Shown here one piece after another: positions 8,645 through 17,373 of a DNA stretch of 64,000 nucleotides. The notes below the pieces were generated by a model. The model had not been told where the DNA came from. It saw nothing but the letters and a program-made list of their open reading frames with translations, and made no database searches. This stretch comes from Celerinatantimonas sp046054165. Lineage in GTDB: Bacteria; Pseudomonadota; Gammaproteobacteria; Enterobacterales; Celerinatantimonadaceae. Both the position numbers and the translations under genes were made by a program. Each line of letters opens with the position of its first letter. The first letter of the stretch is position 1. The stretch is taken from assembly GCF_046054165.1 (NCBI RefSeq), contig NZ_JBFNXK010000003.1:1-64000 (forward strand). Direction: 5' to 3'.

Positions 8645-8956
8645 TTAGCCCAGGCTGATTTGCACATCAACACCAGCCGCCAGGTCTAAACGCATCAAAG
8701 CGTCAACTGTTTTATCAGTTGGCTCAACGATATCGACCAAACGTTTGTGAGTGCGGATCTCATATTGATCACGCGCATCTTTATTGACGTGTGGAGAAAT
8801 CAGTACGGTGAAACGCTCTTTGCGAGTTGGAAGTGGGATTGGCCCACGAACCTGAGCGCCTGTACGTTTTGCAGTTTCTACGATTTCCGCTGTCGATTGA
8901 TCAATCAGGCGATGATCAAACGCTTTTAAGCGGATACGGATTCTTTGGTTCTGCAT
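8645..8956 (-). CDS. rpsJ: 30S ribosomal protein S10 / NusE
   Basis: S10 is part of the small-subunit head and, as NusE, joins NusB in antitermination and couples NusG to ribosomes. From the ATG at 8956 the product has 103 residues, the exact family length, starting MQNQRIRIRLKAFDHRLID. Conserved GPIPLPTRKERFTVLISPHVN follows. An in-frame extension upstream lies in the mRNA leader and is not coding. It is the first gene of the S10 operon. Confidence 0.98.
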   Translation of the reverse strand: MQNQRIRIRLKAFDHRLIDQSTAEIVETAKRTGAQVRGPIPLPTRKERFTVLISPHVNKDARDQYEIRTHKRLVDIVEPTDKTVDALMRLDLAAGVDVQISLG

Positions 8957-9134
8957 TGACCAGAGCTCCAAATAAAATAAAAAGAACCTAACACACCTCA
9001 ACTCATCCTGTTCCGAAATCCGGGGATGGCGAAGTATGCGACTATTTAACATTTGCTTCCAAATCGGAAACACTGTTACCAACTTCAAATCGAAGATTGG
9101 GCGGGATTATTGTCCCGACTACTCATAAATAAGC
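8957..9134 (-). promoter_or_regulatory. S10 operon 5' leader, likely L4-responsive
   Basis: About 178 nt separate the predicted start site from the rpsJ ATG, very close to the roughly 170-nt E. coli S10 leader that L4 binds. It contains GC-rich inverted segments, for example GGGACAATAATCCC. The function is inferred from position and length; the fold was not computed. Confidence 0.5.
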
Positions 9135-9140
9135 TGCGCT

Positions 9141-9168
9141 ATTATACGTAGTGGCAAATGAAACGCAA
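9141..9168 (-). promoter_or_regulatory. S10 operon promoter
   Basis: Minus strand: TTGCGT (9163-9168), 16 bp, then a perfect TATAAT (9141-9146). It lies about 185 bp upstream of rpsJ, and no other gene starts from it. Confidence 0.65.
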
Positions 9169-9209
9169 GTCAAAATGGGGATTTTTTCGTCAGTTTTTAG
9201 ATGGGGTTT

Positions 9210-9236
9210 GAATAGCCACGACAAGCATGGCTATTC
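9210..9236 (-). terminator. Hairpin after the MFS gene, possible terminator
   Basis: Perfect 9-bp inverted repeat GAATAGCCA/TGGCTATTC with a 9-nt loop, 7 bp after the sotB stop. There is no U tract, so termination is uncertain. It separates sotB from the S10 promoter. Confidence 0.4.
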
Positions 9237-9242
9237 ATAAGC

Positions 9243-10430
9243 TTAAGGTAAATTATGGTGAGTTAATGAATGACGCATGGCTTGGCGCCAACTAAACAGG
9301 TAGTAACAACCGAGGCCGATAAACGCAAGTAATGCAGCCACTTCCCCAATATGAGTAATCCCAACATGCTGGGCGACCTGCTGTCCAAGCAAGGCGCCGG
9401 CGCCGACCCCAACATTGTAAACAGTTGAGTACAGCGACGTTGCTAAATCGGCTGCATCATGTGCCATATCCAGGATCCGTAACTGCAAAGCTAGCGCAAT
9501 CCAAGTCATCGCCATGCCCCATAACAACGACAGTCCTAGTAGCATTACTGGTGATGAGCTCAAGGGTAACAGCAAAAACGTAGCCACGGCCTGAAGCGCT
9601 ATCGACCCTGCCAGAAACATAAATGGGTAACGATTTAATGAGCTAAACAAGCTACTGGCAAGTATGCCCGCGATCCCAAACACGAACAAAATGGCCGTGG
9701 TCAGGCTACTACTACCATGTGCGACACGACTAATAAACGGTTCAATATAACCATAAGCACAAAAATGCGCGGCCGTTAGCAATAACATCAGCCAATAACA
9801 CATCACCAGCGCCGGTTGTTTTAACAACAGCGGGAAAGCCCCTAACACATCACTATTCTGACTGGTCAGAGCAGGAAGCTGCCGTTTCAAAATGACAAAT
9901 CCAACCAAAGCCAGCAAACCAATAATGACAAAGGCCATCCGCCAGTTAAACAGCTCGTTCAAAATTCGTCCACAAGGTAAACCCAAAATAGCCGCTAAAG
10001 AAGTCCCGAGTACTAACATACTTAAGGCTTTGGTTTTTCCACCCGCAGGGGCAATCCGCATGGCGATTGAGGCCGTAATGGCCCAGAAAATAGCATGTGC
10101 GATGGCCACCCCGATCCGAGAAATCATTAGGACCGTAAAATTCCACGCCAGCGCGGATAATAAATGGCTCAAAATAAACAGAATAAAAGCCCGCAGCACC
10201 AGTTTTTTACGATCCATATGCCGAGTCAATAACATACAAGGCAATGAGGTAAGAGAAACCCCCCAAGCATAGAGCGTGATCATTACACCGACTTTAGTTG
10301 CGGGGTAATGAAAGCTCTGCCCAATATCACTGAGTAGTGCAACGGGTAAAAATTCAGAGGTTGAAAAGGTAAACGCAGCCAAAGCCAAGCTCATCACTGG
10401 AAGCCAGGCGTATCGAGGACTATTTTTCAC
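9243..10430 (-). CDS. sotB: MFS sugar efflux transporter, SotB type
   Basis: A major-facilitator exporter of the DHA1 family. The closest recognisable relative is E. coli SotB (YdeA), which exports arabinose and IPTG-like sugars. The 395-residue protein has about 12 hydrophobic segments. It shares with SotB the N-terminus LALAAFTFSTSEFLPVALLSDI, with the TSEF/TTEF motif, and ISRIGVAIAHAIFWAITAS. The loop 2-3 motif is degenerate (TRHMDRKKL). It stands alone between argH and the S10 operon, with its own upstream spacer of 270 bp. Substrate specificity is inferred from family only. Confidence 0.82.
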   Translation of the reverse strand: MKNSPRYAWLPVMSLALAAFTFSTSEFLPVALLSDIGQSFHYPATKVGVMITLYAWGVSLTSLPCMLLTRHMDRKKLVLRAFILFILSHLLSALAWNFTVLMISRIGVAIAHAIFWAITASIAMRIAPAGGKTKALSMLVLGTSLAAILGLPCGRILNELFNWRMAFVIIGLLALVGFVILKRQLPALTSQNSDVLGAFPLLLKQPALVMCYWLMLLLTAAHFCAYGYIEPFISRVAHGSSSLTTAILFVFGIAGILASSLFSSLNRYPFMFLAGSIALQAVATFLLLPLSSSPVMLLGLSLLWGMAMTWIALALQLRILDMAHDAADLATSLYSTVYNVGVGAGALLGQQVAQHVGITHIGEVAALLAFIGLGCYYLFSWRQAMRHSLTHHNLP

Positions 10431-10663
10431 GGGAATACTTCTTTAAGAATAAGCTATTTTTTCGGCCGCGATGATAGATCTGTTTTGACGTTCTGACGAG
10501 AAATAATCAATGAATTTTACAGTCAATTTTGTTCTAAAAAAACGCCGCTTAGAACTGTTTTATTGGTACCCCTAGAAACGACTAGAAGAAGCCTTTTTGA
10601 AGGGATTTAAAAGCTCATTTCTGCCAACTTAAAAGTCGTTTCAACTCTCGTGAAAACGCGATC

Positions 10664-10689
10664 AAAAAAGCCCTCACGATGAGGGCTTT
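10664..10689 (-). terminator. Terminator of argCBFGH
   Basis: Stem AAAGCCCTCA/TGAGGGCTTT with a 3-nt loop. On the minus strand it is followed by a run of six T. It begins 13 bp after the argH stop. Confidence 0.85.
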
Positions 10690-10702
10690 CCATGGATAAA
10701 AT

Positions 10703-12583
10703 TTAACTGACCCGCTGTTTATAAATCAATGAACGCTGGTAAGGAATTAAATACTCCAGAGCCACTTCATCACAGGCATGTTGACGGGCACAAACATCGC
10801 AATCTTTCATCACTTTTTCCGGCAACATGGCTTTCGATGTTGGGCTAAAACCCAATTTCATAAAGAATTCAGGGACACGCGTCAGCACGAAGATTTTTTC
10901 CAATGCCATATGCCGAGCTTTTTTAACCATAAAATCAACCAGCGCTTTGCCCTGACCACCCCGTTGAAACTCAGGATTAACACCCAAGGAACGGATCTCG
11001 GCTAGTCCGGTGCTGTACAGATAAAGCGACGCACAACCGGTCACCTTACCAGCTTGCTCGGTTACTGCGAACTCACCGATAGCCTGGACGATCTCTTTGC
11101 GCGGCCGAGGCAGGTTTTCACCTTCATCCGCCCAGTAATTCACCAATTTTTCAATACCTTCCAAATCGGTCATTCGGGCTGCCCGCACATACAGTCCGGG
11201 GATATCACGGCTATCTAAGCGTTTTTCCGCCTGATTCAACGCATATTCGATCTGCTCTGGAGCAACCCCACCTAAAGCAGAACGTTTGCTTAGCGTCGAT
11301 TCCAGAGACAAGTTCGGGTAAACATCCTCTTCAATCTCAGGAGCCAGCGCTTTAAACTCGTCTAAGGTCAATGCTTCCAGTGGCACTCCTTTTTCAATGG
11401 CCTGAACCACCGCAATCCCAACGATATGGTGCGCTTCCCTAAATGGGATCCCTTTACTAACCAGATAATCAGCCAACTCGGTTGCATTTGAATAGCCGCC
11501 TTTGGCTGCTTCTTCCGTGGTTTTCTGATTGACTTTCATATCATGCAGGACCAATTCGGCCATAGCGAGACACTGTTCCCAAGTATCCAGCGCATCAAAC
11601 AACCCTTCTTTGTCTTCCTGCATATCTTTGTTATAGGCCAATGGCAAAGCCTTAAGAGTCATCATCATGCCACTTAAAGAGCCATAAACCCGCCCCGCTT
11701 TGCCCCGGATCAGTTCCAGTGCATCCGGATTTTTCTTCTGCGGCATCAACGAGGAGCCGGAAGTCACATGATCGGAAAGTTCAAGGAATGCCGATTCGCC
11801 AGAGTTGTAAAAAATCAGGTCTTCGGACATACGCGACAAATGGAGCATGGATAATGCGGCGGTACTAATCAGCTCAACGACATGATCCCGATCGGATACA
11901 CTGTCTAAACTATTGCGAGTCGCCCGGCGAAAACCTAAGTCGGTCGCTAATGCCGACCGATCCATCGGGTACGCAGTACCCGCCAAAGCACCACTGCCAA
12001 GCGGGCAAGTATCTAACCGTTTCAGGGCATCCGCTAAACGGGAATAGTCACGCTCGAACATCTCGACATAAGCTAAACACCAATGCGCAAAAGTGACCGG
12101 CTGAGCCCGTTGCAAATGGGTGTAACCCGGTAAAACCGTATGCTGATGTTCACGAGCGAGTCGCACCAGTTTTTGTTGCAGCTTATCCAGCTGCTCCATC
12201 AAAATGACCCCTTCCTTTTTACACCAGAGTTTTAGATCGGTCGCAACCTGATCGTTACGACTACGCCCTGTATGTAATTTTTTACCGAGATCACCGACCC
12301 GCTGGATCAACTGAGTTTCAACCCAGCTATGAATATCTTCTGCATCTGATCCTAAGATCTGCTGAGGATTTTCAGCTACCGTCGCCGCTAAATCTTCCAA
12401 GGCCTGTTGTAGCTGCTGTTGTTCAGCTTCGGTTAGTACGCCTACGGTGACCAGCGCTTTTGACCATGCAATAGACCCTACGATATCCTGCTCAGCCAAG
12501 CGATAATCAAAACGCAACGAGTCATTAAACTGCTTAAAACGACTATCCGCTGCCTGACTAAACCGTCCGCCCCACAATGCCAT
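10703..12583 (-). CDS. argH: Argininosuccinate lyase fused to a GNAT acetyltransferase, ArgH(A)
   Basis: Residues 1 to about 460 are a complete argininosuccinate lyase, which splits argininosuccinate into arginine and fumarate. The signature GSSLMPQKKNPD lies near residue 280, and the HTGRSRNDQ segment is present. Residues 464-626 form a GNAT domain with motif A around 540-548 (QRGGQGKAL) preceded by AEIRSLGVNPEF. It resembles the short N-acetylglutamate synthase domain. Such ArgH(A) fusions are known in Vibrio, Moritella and relatives, where the domain can supply the first step of arginine synthesis. It is the last gene of argCBFGH, 88 bp after argG across two hairpins. Confidence 0.95.
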   Translation of the reverse strand: MALWGGRFSQAADSRFKQFNDSLRFDYRLAEQDIVGSIAWSKALVTVGVLTEAEQQQLQQALEDLAATVAENPQQILGSDAEDIHSWVETQLIQRVGDLGKKLHTGRSRNDQVATDLKLWCKKEGVILMEQLDKLQQKLVRLAREHQHTVLPGYTHLQRAQPVTFAHWCLAYVEMFERDYSRLADALKRLDTCPLGSGALAGTAYPMDRSALATDLGFRRATRNSLDSVSDRDHVVELISTAALSMLHLSRMSEDLIFYNSGESAFLELSDHVTSGSSLMPQKKNPDALELIRGKAGRVYGSLSGMMMTLKALPLAYNKDMQEDKEGLFDALDTWEQCLAMAELVLHDMKVNQKTTEEAAKGGYSNATELADYLVSKGIPFREAHHIVGIAVVQAIEKGVPLEALTLDEFKALAPEIEEDVYPNLSLESTLSKRSALGGVAPEQIEYALNQAEKRLDSRDIPGLYVRAARMTDLEGIEKLVNYWADEGENLPRPRKEIVQAIGEFAVTEQAGKVTGCASLYLYSTGLAEIRSLGVNPEFQRGGQGKALVDFMVKKARHMALEKIFVLTRVPEFFMKLGFSPTSKAMLPEKVMKDCDVCARQHACDEVALEYLIPYQRSLIYKQRVS

Positions 12584-12610
12584 CTGTTATTCCTTTCTTG
12601 AACATACCAA

Positions 12611-12662
12611 AAGTGCCGGGCTCCCGGCACTTGTTCATAGCATGCCGCAATTGGATTGCGGC
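12611..12662 (-). repeat. Two inverted repeats between argG and argH
   Basis: AAGTGCCGGG/CCCGGCACTT (12611-12632, 2-nt loop) and GCCGCAAT/ATTGCGGC (12644-12662, 3-nt loop). Only the first is followed on the minus strand by a short T run (TTTT, partly in the stem). They may stabilise the upstream argCBFG message or partly terminate it before argH. Confidence 0.6.
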
Positions 12663-12671
12663 GACTTATTA

Positions 12672-13874
12672 TTATTTTTTATTTAATGCTTTAATCCGGC
12701 TCGACAGCGAATACAAACGAATGAAACCTTCCGCGTGTTTCTGGTTGTAAACGTCATCTTCACCAAATGTTGCAAATGCTTCAGAGTACAGGCTATTGGG
12801 TGATTTTTTCTGGATTGCAGTCACCTGACCTTTGTACAATTTCAACACGATGTCGCCGGTTAAATCATCGGCCAGAGCGGTTGCAGCGGCTAACAATGAA
12901 TCTTTTAAAGGTGTAAACCAACGGCCATCATAAACCAGATGCGCAAATTGTTGTCCTACAGTTTCACGCCATTCACGAGTTCGTTTGTCATAGACCAGTT
13001 CTTCCATCGCACGCATAGCGGCTTCCAGAATAGTGCCCCCGGGAGTTTCATAACAGCCACGGGATTTCATGCCGACCAAACGGTTTTCAACGATGTCCAC
13101 GCGACCAATACCGTGTTTCGCACCAATTTCATTCAGGTGTGTAATTGTTTCGTATGGGCTGTATTTCACGCCATCGATAGCAACGACTTCACCTTTTTCC
13201 AGACTCAAAGTGATTTTTTGCGCTTCATCCGGAGCTTGTTCAGGTGAATTAGTCCAAGTCCACACTTGATCCGAAGGTTCATTCCAAGGATTTTCCAGTT
13301 CTCCGCCTTCAGTGGAAATGTGCCATACGTTAGCATCGCGGCTGTAAATTTTAGTCAGGCTTGCTGAACATGGAATATTCCGTTCTGCCAAATAAGCCAA
13401 CAACTCTTCACGAGAACGCATGGTCCATTCACGCCAAGGGGCAATCACTTCCAGATCAGGGGCTAATGCAGCGAAACAGCCTTCAAAACGGATCTGGTCA
13501 TTCCCTTTCCCGGTACAACCATGACACAACGCATCGGCACCGACTTTACGAGCCACGGCAACCTGTGCTTTGGCAATAACCGGACGAGCCATTGAAGTAC
13601 CCAGCAGATAAGTACCTTCATAAACGGCACCGGTTTTTAGGGTTGGATAAATATATTCGGCTGCGAATTCATCTTTCAAATCGACGACGTAACATTCACT
13701 AGCACCGGATGCCAACGCTTTTTCTTCCACACCTTTAAGGTCTTCTTCGCCCTGACCCACATCAGCACAAAAAGCCACGACTTCACAGCCATAGGTTTCT
13801 TTCAGCCAAGGGATAATGGCCGAAGTATCCAGGCCGCCGGAATATGCTAAAACAACTTTCTTGAATTTTGCCAT
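12672..13874 (-). CDS. argG: Argininosuccinate synthase
   Basis: ArgG condenses citrulline and aspartate with ATP to argininosuccinate, the penultimate step of arginine synthesis. The 400-residue protein is the short bacterial type. It has the PP-loop AYSGGLDTS at residues 10-18, GCTGKGNDQIRFE near 120-130 and the SRGCYETPGGT segment near 270. It lies 21 bp after argF on the same strand. No irregularity is visible. Confidence 0.97.
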   Translation of the reverse strand: MAKFKKVVLAYSGGLDTSAIIPWLKETYGCEVVAFCADVGQGEEDLKGVEEKALASGASECYVVDLKDEFAAEYIYPTLKTGAVYEGTYLLGTSMARPVIAKAQVAVARKVGADALCHGCTGKGNDQIRFEGCFAALAPDLEVIAPWREWTMRSREELLAYLAERNIPCSASLTKIYSRDANVWHISTEGGELENPWNEPSDQVWTWTNSPEQAPDEAQKITLSLEKGEVVAIDGVKYSPYETITHLNEIGAKHGIGRVDIVENRLVGMKSRGCYETPGGTILEAAMRAMEELVYDKRTREWRETVGQQFAHLVYDGRWFTPLKDSLLAAATALADDLTGDIVLKLYKGQVTAIQKKSPNSLYSEAFATFGEDDVYNQKHAEGFIRLYSLSSRIKALNKK

Positions 13875-13895
13875 GATGATGAAAATCCTTAATCT

Positions 13896-14810
13896 TTACT
13901 TAATAAGTGAAACCAGCACGGCATTTTGCGCATGTAGCCGGTTTTCAGCCTGATCAAAAATGAGTGAATGAGGGCCATCCATTACCTCGGAGGTTATTTC
14001 TAACTCTCTATGAGCGGGTTGGCAATGCAAAATATGCTGAATTCCATATTTATCCAGCATTGACTGGTTAATCTGATAGGGAATAAAGCGATCTTTAACT
14101 TGTTCCAGTGGGGTATCATCCCCCATCGAAACCCACGTATCGCCATACACGACATCATAACCATCGAGTGCATCCAGCGAATCGCTTACCACGATTTTGC
14201 CACCATTTTGTGCGGCCAGTTCTCGCGCTTTTAACACCACTTGTGCATCCGGACTGGAACCTACTGGACAAATCGCAGCCACTTCCATTCCTAAAATAGC
14301 CCCACCGAGCATGAGTGAATGAGTGACGTTGTTACCATCCCCAACATAGGCCAATTTCACTTTGCTCAAATCGTCATAGTTTTCTGAAATCGTCAGAAAA
14401 TCAGCCAACGCCTGACAGGGGTGATAAAGATCGCAAAGCGAATTGACAACGGGGACCGAAGCATATTGTTTCAATTCTTGGAGCGTTTTATGGCTAAATA
14501 CGCGAGCCACAATGGCATGACACCACCGGCTTAAATTTTTAGCATAATCTTTAATGGATTCACGCTCACCAATCGCACCGTTTTGCTGATCCAAATAAAC
14601 CGCATGCCCACCCAATCGGTTGACACCGATGTCAAAAGTTACACGCGTGCGCAGTGATGGTTTCTCAAACAAGGTAACCACACTTTTACCGGCCAGAGTC
14701 TGTGAATAGGCTTTTGGGTCTGCTTTAATTTTTTTAGCTAAATCCAAAATATCCAAAATTTGTTGCTGTGATAAATCCTGTAAGGTTAACAGGTGTTTTA
14801 ATTCGCTCAT
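13896..14810 (-). CDS. argF: Ornithine carbamoyltransferase
   Basis: Transfers the carbamoyl group to ornithine to give citrulline. The 304-residue protein has the carbamoyl-phosphate site SLRTR at 52-56 (STRTR in E. coli), HPCQALADF in the middle and DTWVSMGDD further on. The catalytic-cysteine motif reads HCQPAHRE rather than the common HCLP. From memory the same variant occurs in Shewanella-type ArgF, so this does not suggest loss of activity. Its place between argB and argG supports the anabolic enzyme. N-acetylornithine carbamoyltransferase is a less likely alternative. Confidence 0.94.
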   Translation of the reverse strand: MSELKHLLTLQDLSQQQILDILDLAKKIKADPKAYSQTLAGKSVVTLFEKPSLRTRVTFDIGVNRLGGHAVYLDQQNGAIGERESIKDYAKNLSRWCHAIVARVFSHKTLQELKQYASVPVVNSLCDLYHPCQALADFLTISENYDDLSKVKLAYVGDGNNVTHSLMLGGAILGMEVAAICPVGSSPDAQVVLKARELAAQNGGKIVVSDSLDALDGYDVVYGDTWVSMGDDTPLEQVKDRFIPYQINQSMLDKYGIQHILHCQPAHRELEITSEVMDGPHSLIFDQAENRLHAQNAVLVSLIK

Positions 14811-14825
14811 GGTTATCCTCTATCT

Positions 14826-15596
14826 TCAGTAAGCGACGACGCGAGTCCCTAAGTGTTTTCCCTGGAGTAGCTGCGAAAGCGCAGAAGCGTCTTTCCAACC
14901 TGCTAAAATAACGGCCTGATTTAGCTCTGCCGAAGCCTCTAGTGCGGCTTTGACTTTCACGGCCATACCACCGCCAATCACACCTTCGTCCATTAACTGA
15001 TGTGCCAAGTCGGCATTTAATTCCGGGATTAACTGCCCGTCACGGTTTAACACTCCCGGGACATCCGAAAGCAAAATCATCGGACCTTTAATCATTTTGC
15101 CGATAGCCAAAGCAGCCTGATCCGCATTGACGTTATAAAGCTGCCCTTCTTCACCAATACCGATAGAGCTCACCACCGGCAGATAATGTTGCTCCAGTAA
15201 ACTGGTAATCAAATCAGGATCACCAGGATGACAATCCCCAACGGCTCCAAGCCGAGGGTCTAACTGGGTCACGTGACATAAACCACCGTCACCTAAGCAA
15301 AGTCCAACCGCAGCGCGCCCCTGACGTAATACTGCTGCGGTCAATTTTTTGTTGGCAGTACCGGCTAGAGCCCCTGTCATCAGGTCAATCTGATCATAGG
15401 GCGTGACCCGTAGGCCATCGAGCTTCTCGGTGGTGAGCCCTAACTTAGCCAACAATGATTCAACAATAATCCCGCCACCATGCACCAGTACCAGCGGCCG
15501 CTCCTGAACCAATGCCAAAGCTTTACACAGATTATCGAGCGCCTCGGCATCTTCAAAAATTGCGCCACCTAACTTAACAACAACCGGCTCTAACAT
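14826..15596 (-). CDS. argB: Acetylglutamate kinase
   Basis: ArgB phosphorylates N-acetylglutamate, the second step of arginine synthesis. The 256-residue protein is the short, E. coli-like type without the N-terminal arginine-sensing helix, so direct feedback inhibition is not expected. It has VVKLGG at 6-11, LVHGGGIIV near 38-46, and NVNADQAALAIG with LLSDVPGVL in the nucleotide-binding half. Its start overlaps the argC stop by 7 bp. Confidence 0.96.
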   Translation of the reverse strand: MLEPVVVKLGGAIFEDAEALDNLCKALALVQERPLVLVHGGGIIVESLLAKLGLTTEKLDGLRVTPYDQIDLMTGALAGTANKKLTAAVLRQGRAAVGLCLGDGGLCHVTQLDPRLGAVGDCHPGDPDLITSLLEQHYLPVVSSIGIGEEGQLYNVNADQAALAIGKMIKGPMILLSDVPGVLNRDGQLIPELNADLAHQLMDEGVIGGGMAVKVKAALEASAELNQAVILAGWKDASALSQLLQGKHLGTRVVAY

Positions 15597-16633
15597 GCAT
15601 GGCTCCCAATTAACGCTTCCGTAGGCTCAAAACCGTAGCGCAGATTCAGACACTGAATGCCCTGAGAAGCCGCTCCTTTGAGTAAATTATCTTCTGCACT
15701 AAAGATAATCAGATGTTGTCCCTGCATCGACCAATTCAGATCAACAAATGGGGTATGCGCGACATTGCGAATGGCGGGCCAAACACCTTCCGGCAATAAC
15801 CGAACAAACGGTTGTTCCTGATAACATTGCTGGTAAGCCGCCGCAACGTCAGCACTTGTGACACTTGGTTTTAAATCAACGTGGATCGTGGCCAAAATTC
15901 CACGCGGGAAATTCCCCAGATGTGGGGTGAAAATAACATTTCGCCCCAACTGGGCGCTAATTTCAGGCTGATGCCGATGGGTTCCAACCCCATAAGGGTT
16001 CAGACTGACTTGGCAAAAGCTACTGGTCAGCGACGCTTTACGCCCGGCACCACTCACGCCACTGGTCGCATCGATGATAGGCGTGCAATCATCAGCCAAT
16101 AAGCCCGCTCCCTGTAGCGGTTTTAAGGCGCTCAACGAAACTGTTGGGAAACATCCTGGCAATGCAATTAAATCCGCTTTTTTAACGTCTTCAGCGGCCC
16201 ATTCGGCTAGACCGTAGACCGCACTTTTGAGTAGTTCTGGAAACTGATGTTCAAAACCATAGAAATCGGTATACAGGCTTGGTTCATTCACCCGGAAAGC
16301 CCCGGAAAGATCAAAAACCTGACAGTTTGCTTTCAAAAACTGAGGGGCTAAATCGTGACTGACCTGATGCGCAGTGGCTAAGAAAACCGCATCGATACTC
16401 GCAAACTGTTCCCCATCGATTATCGAGGGTAATGGTTGGAGAGGCAGCTCAACAACGCCTTGCAATTGGCCATAAAGAGAAGAAATCAATTTATGAGCAT
16501 CTGCACTATTTTCTGAAACATACAGGCCGCACAATTCAACCTGGGGATGGCGTTGTAACATCACGGCAAGTTCTGCGCCCGTGTAACCACTGGCACCGAC
16601 GATAACCGCTTTAATTTGATGATTTTCTTTCAT
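15590..16633 (-). CDS. argC: N-acetyl-gamma-glutamyl-phosphate reductase
   Basis: NADPH-dependent reduction of N-acetylglutamyl phosphate to the semialdehyde, the third step of arginine synthesis. The 347-residue protein has the Rossmann motif GASGYTGAE at 13-21 and the catalytic cysteine in LPGCFPT. The histidine-containing HRHQPEI follows. It is the first gene of argCBFGH. In E. coli and Vibrio argE lies divergently just upstream; here the upstream neighbour is ppc, and argE is absent. Confidence 0.96.
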   Translation of the reverse strand: MKENHQIKAVIVGASGYTGAELAVMLQRHPQVELCGLYVSENSADAHKLISSLYGQLQGVVELPLQPLPSIIDGEQFASIDAVFLATAHQVSHDLAPQFLKANCQVFDLSGAFRVNEPSLYTDFYGFEHQFPELLKSAVYGLAEWAAEDVKKADLIALPGCFPTVSLSALKPLQGAGLLADDCTPIIDATSGVSGAGRKASLTSSFCQVSLNPYGVGTHRHQPEISAQLGRNVIFTPHLGNFPRGILATIHVDLKPSVTSADVAAAYQQCYQEQPFVRLLPEGVWPAIRNVAHTPFVDLNWSMQGQHLIIFSAEDNLLKGAASQGIQCLNLRYGFEPTEALIGSHAC

Positions 16634-17373
16634 GAATTTACCAACTTATGTCTACATTCACCCAGATGGCATCGTGACGACGACAGTAACCGGTGATGAC
16701 TCAAAAACGAATCCGCGCTAACAGCGCTCATGTCGCTTATTGTTGATGGCTGAGTGTGATTGAATCCACATTAAGAAGGCGGTGACTCTTTCCGTTTATC
16801 GGAATCGATATCGCTAGCAATACCGGGATCGACCACGCTCTTGTCTATGATAAAAACGAGAATAAATACAACACCCGCCAACAAAGATCAACTATAGGTG
16901 CTGAGAATACCACGGGCATTTATTTATGCAAATATTTTGCATTTATATTTAGCTTAATGACAAAATATTTGATAGATTATAAATCCACCATAGGCTGGGG
17001 CCTGTTAACTTTTAATCATTATTTTGTTGCAGAACGCTCCGCGTTCAAGCTCTGTTTCATCTGAACCCGATTCATCTTCAAAAACCACCCATTTCAAAGG
17101 TTGCTTATCTTGATAAGATGAATAGGAAAGTTGATCAAATCACAACATAAAATCAATTGCGAAACCTTCAGATTTCAGCAATTGATTAAAATATTATCAA
17201 TTATTATTGATATCGATATGGCCCAGTTCAAACTTTTGTGTGAAAAAAAATTACCAAATTTCGTTCAGTTCAGGCTTGAACTTGGTAACTTAACATCATA
17301 TAACGAATGGCTACGGAAGGATTCCGACATAATTTTGAGCAGCCTAAATCAGGCACACAACAGGAAAATCATA
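16634..17373. promoter_or_regulatory. argC-ppc divergent intergenic region (740 bp)
   Basis: Holds the divergent promoters of argC and ppc. The middle (about 16900-17000) is AT-rich and contains an ARG-box-like palindrome. No argE, tRNA or insertion element is seen. The stretch 17131-17373 is open in frame with ppc but is not conserved. Confidence 0.5.
16926..16942. promoter_or_regulatory. ARG-box-like palindrome
   Basis: ATGCAAATATTTTGCAT is a 17-bp near-perfect palindrome with an AT-only core, the form of ArgR sites (TGAATN4ATTCA-like). It lies about 290 bp upstream of argC, in the only AT-rich part of the spacer. ArgR binding is an inference. Confidence 0.4.

Noticed and set aside
17131..17373. 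An 81-codon in-frame extension before ppc
   Set aside because: The family start (MNDKTSALRSN) with its own SD lies at 17374; the upstream stretch is AT-rich and shows no similarity to the family.
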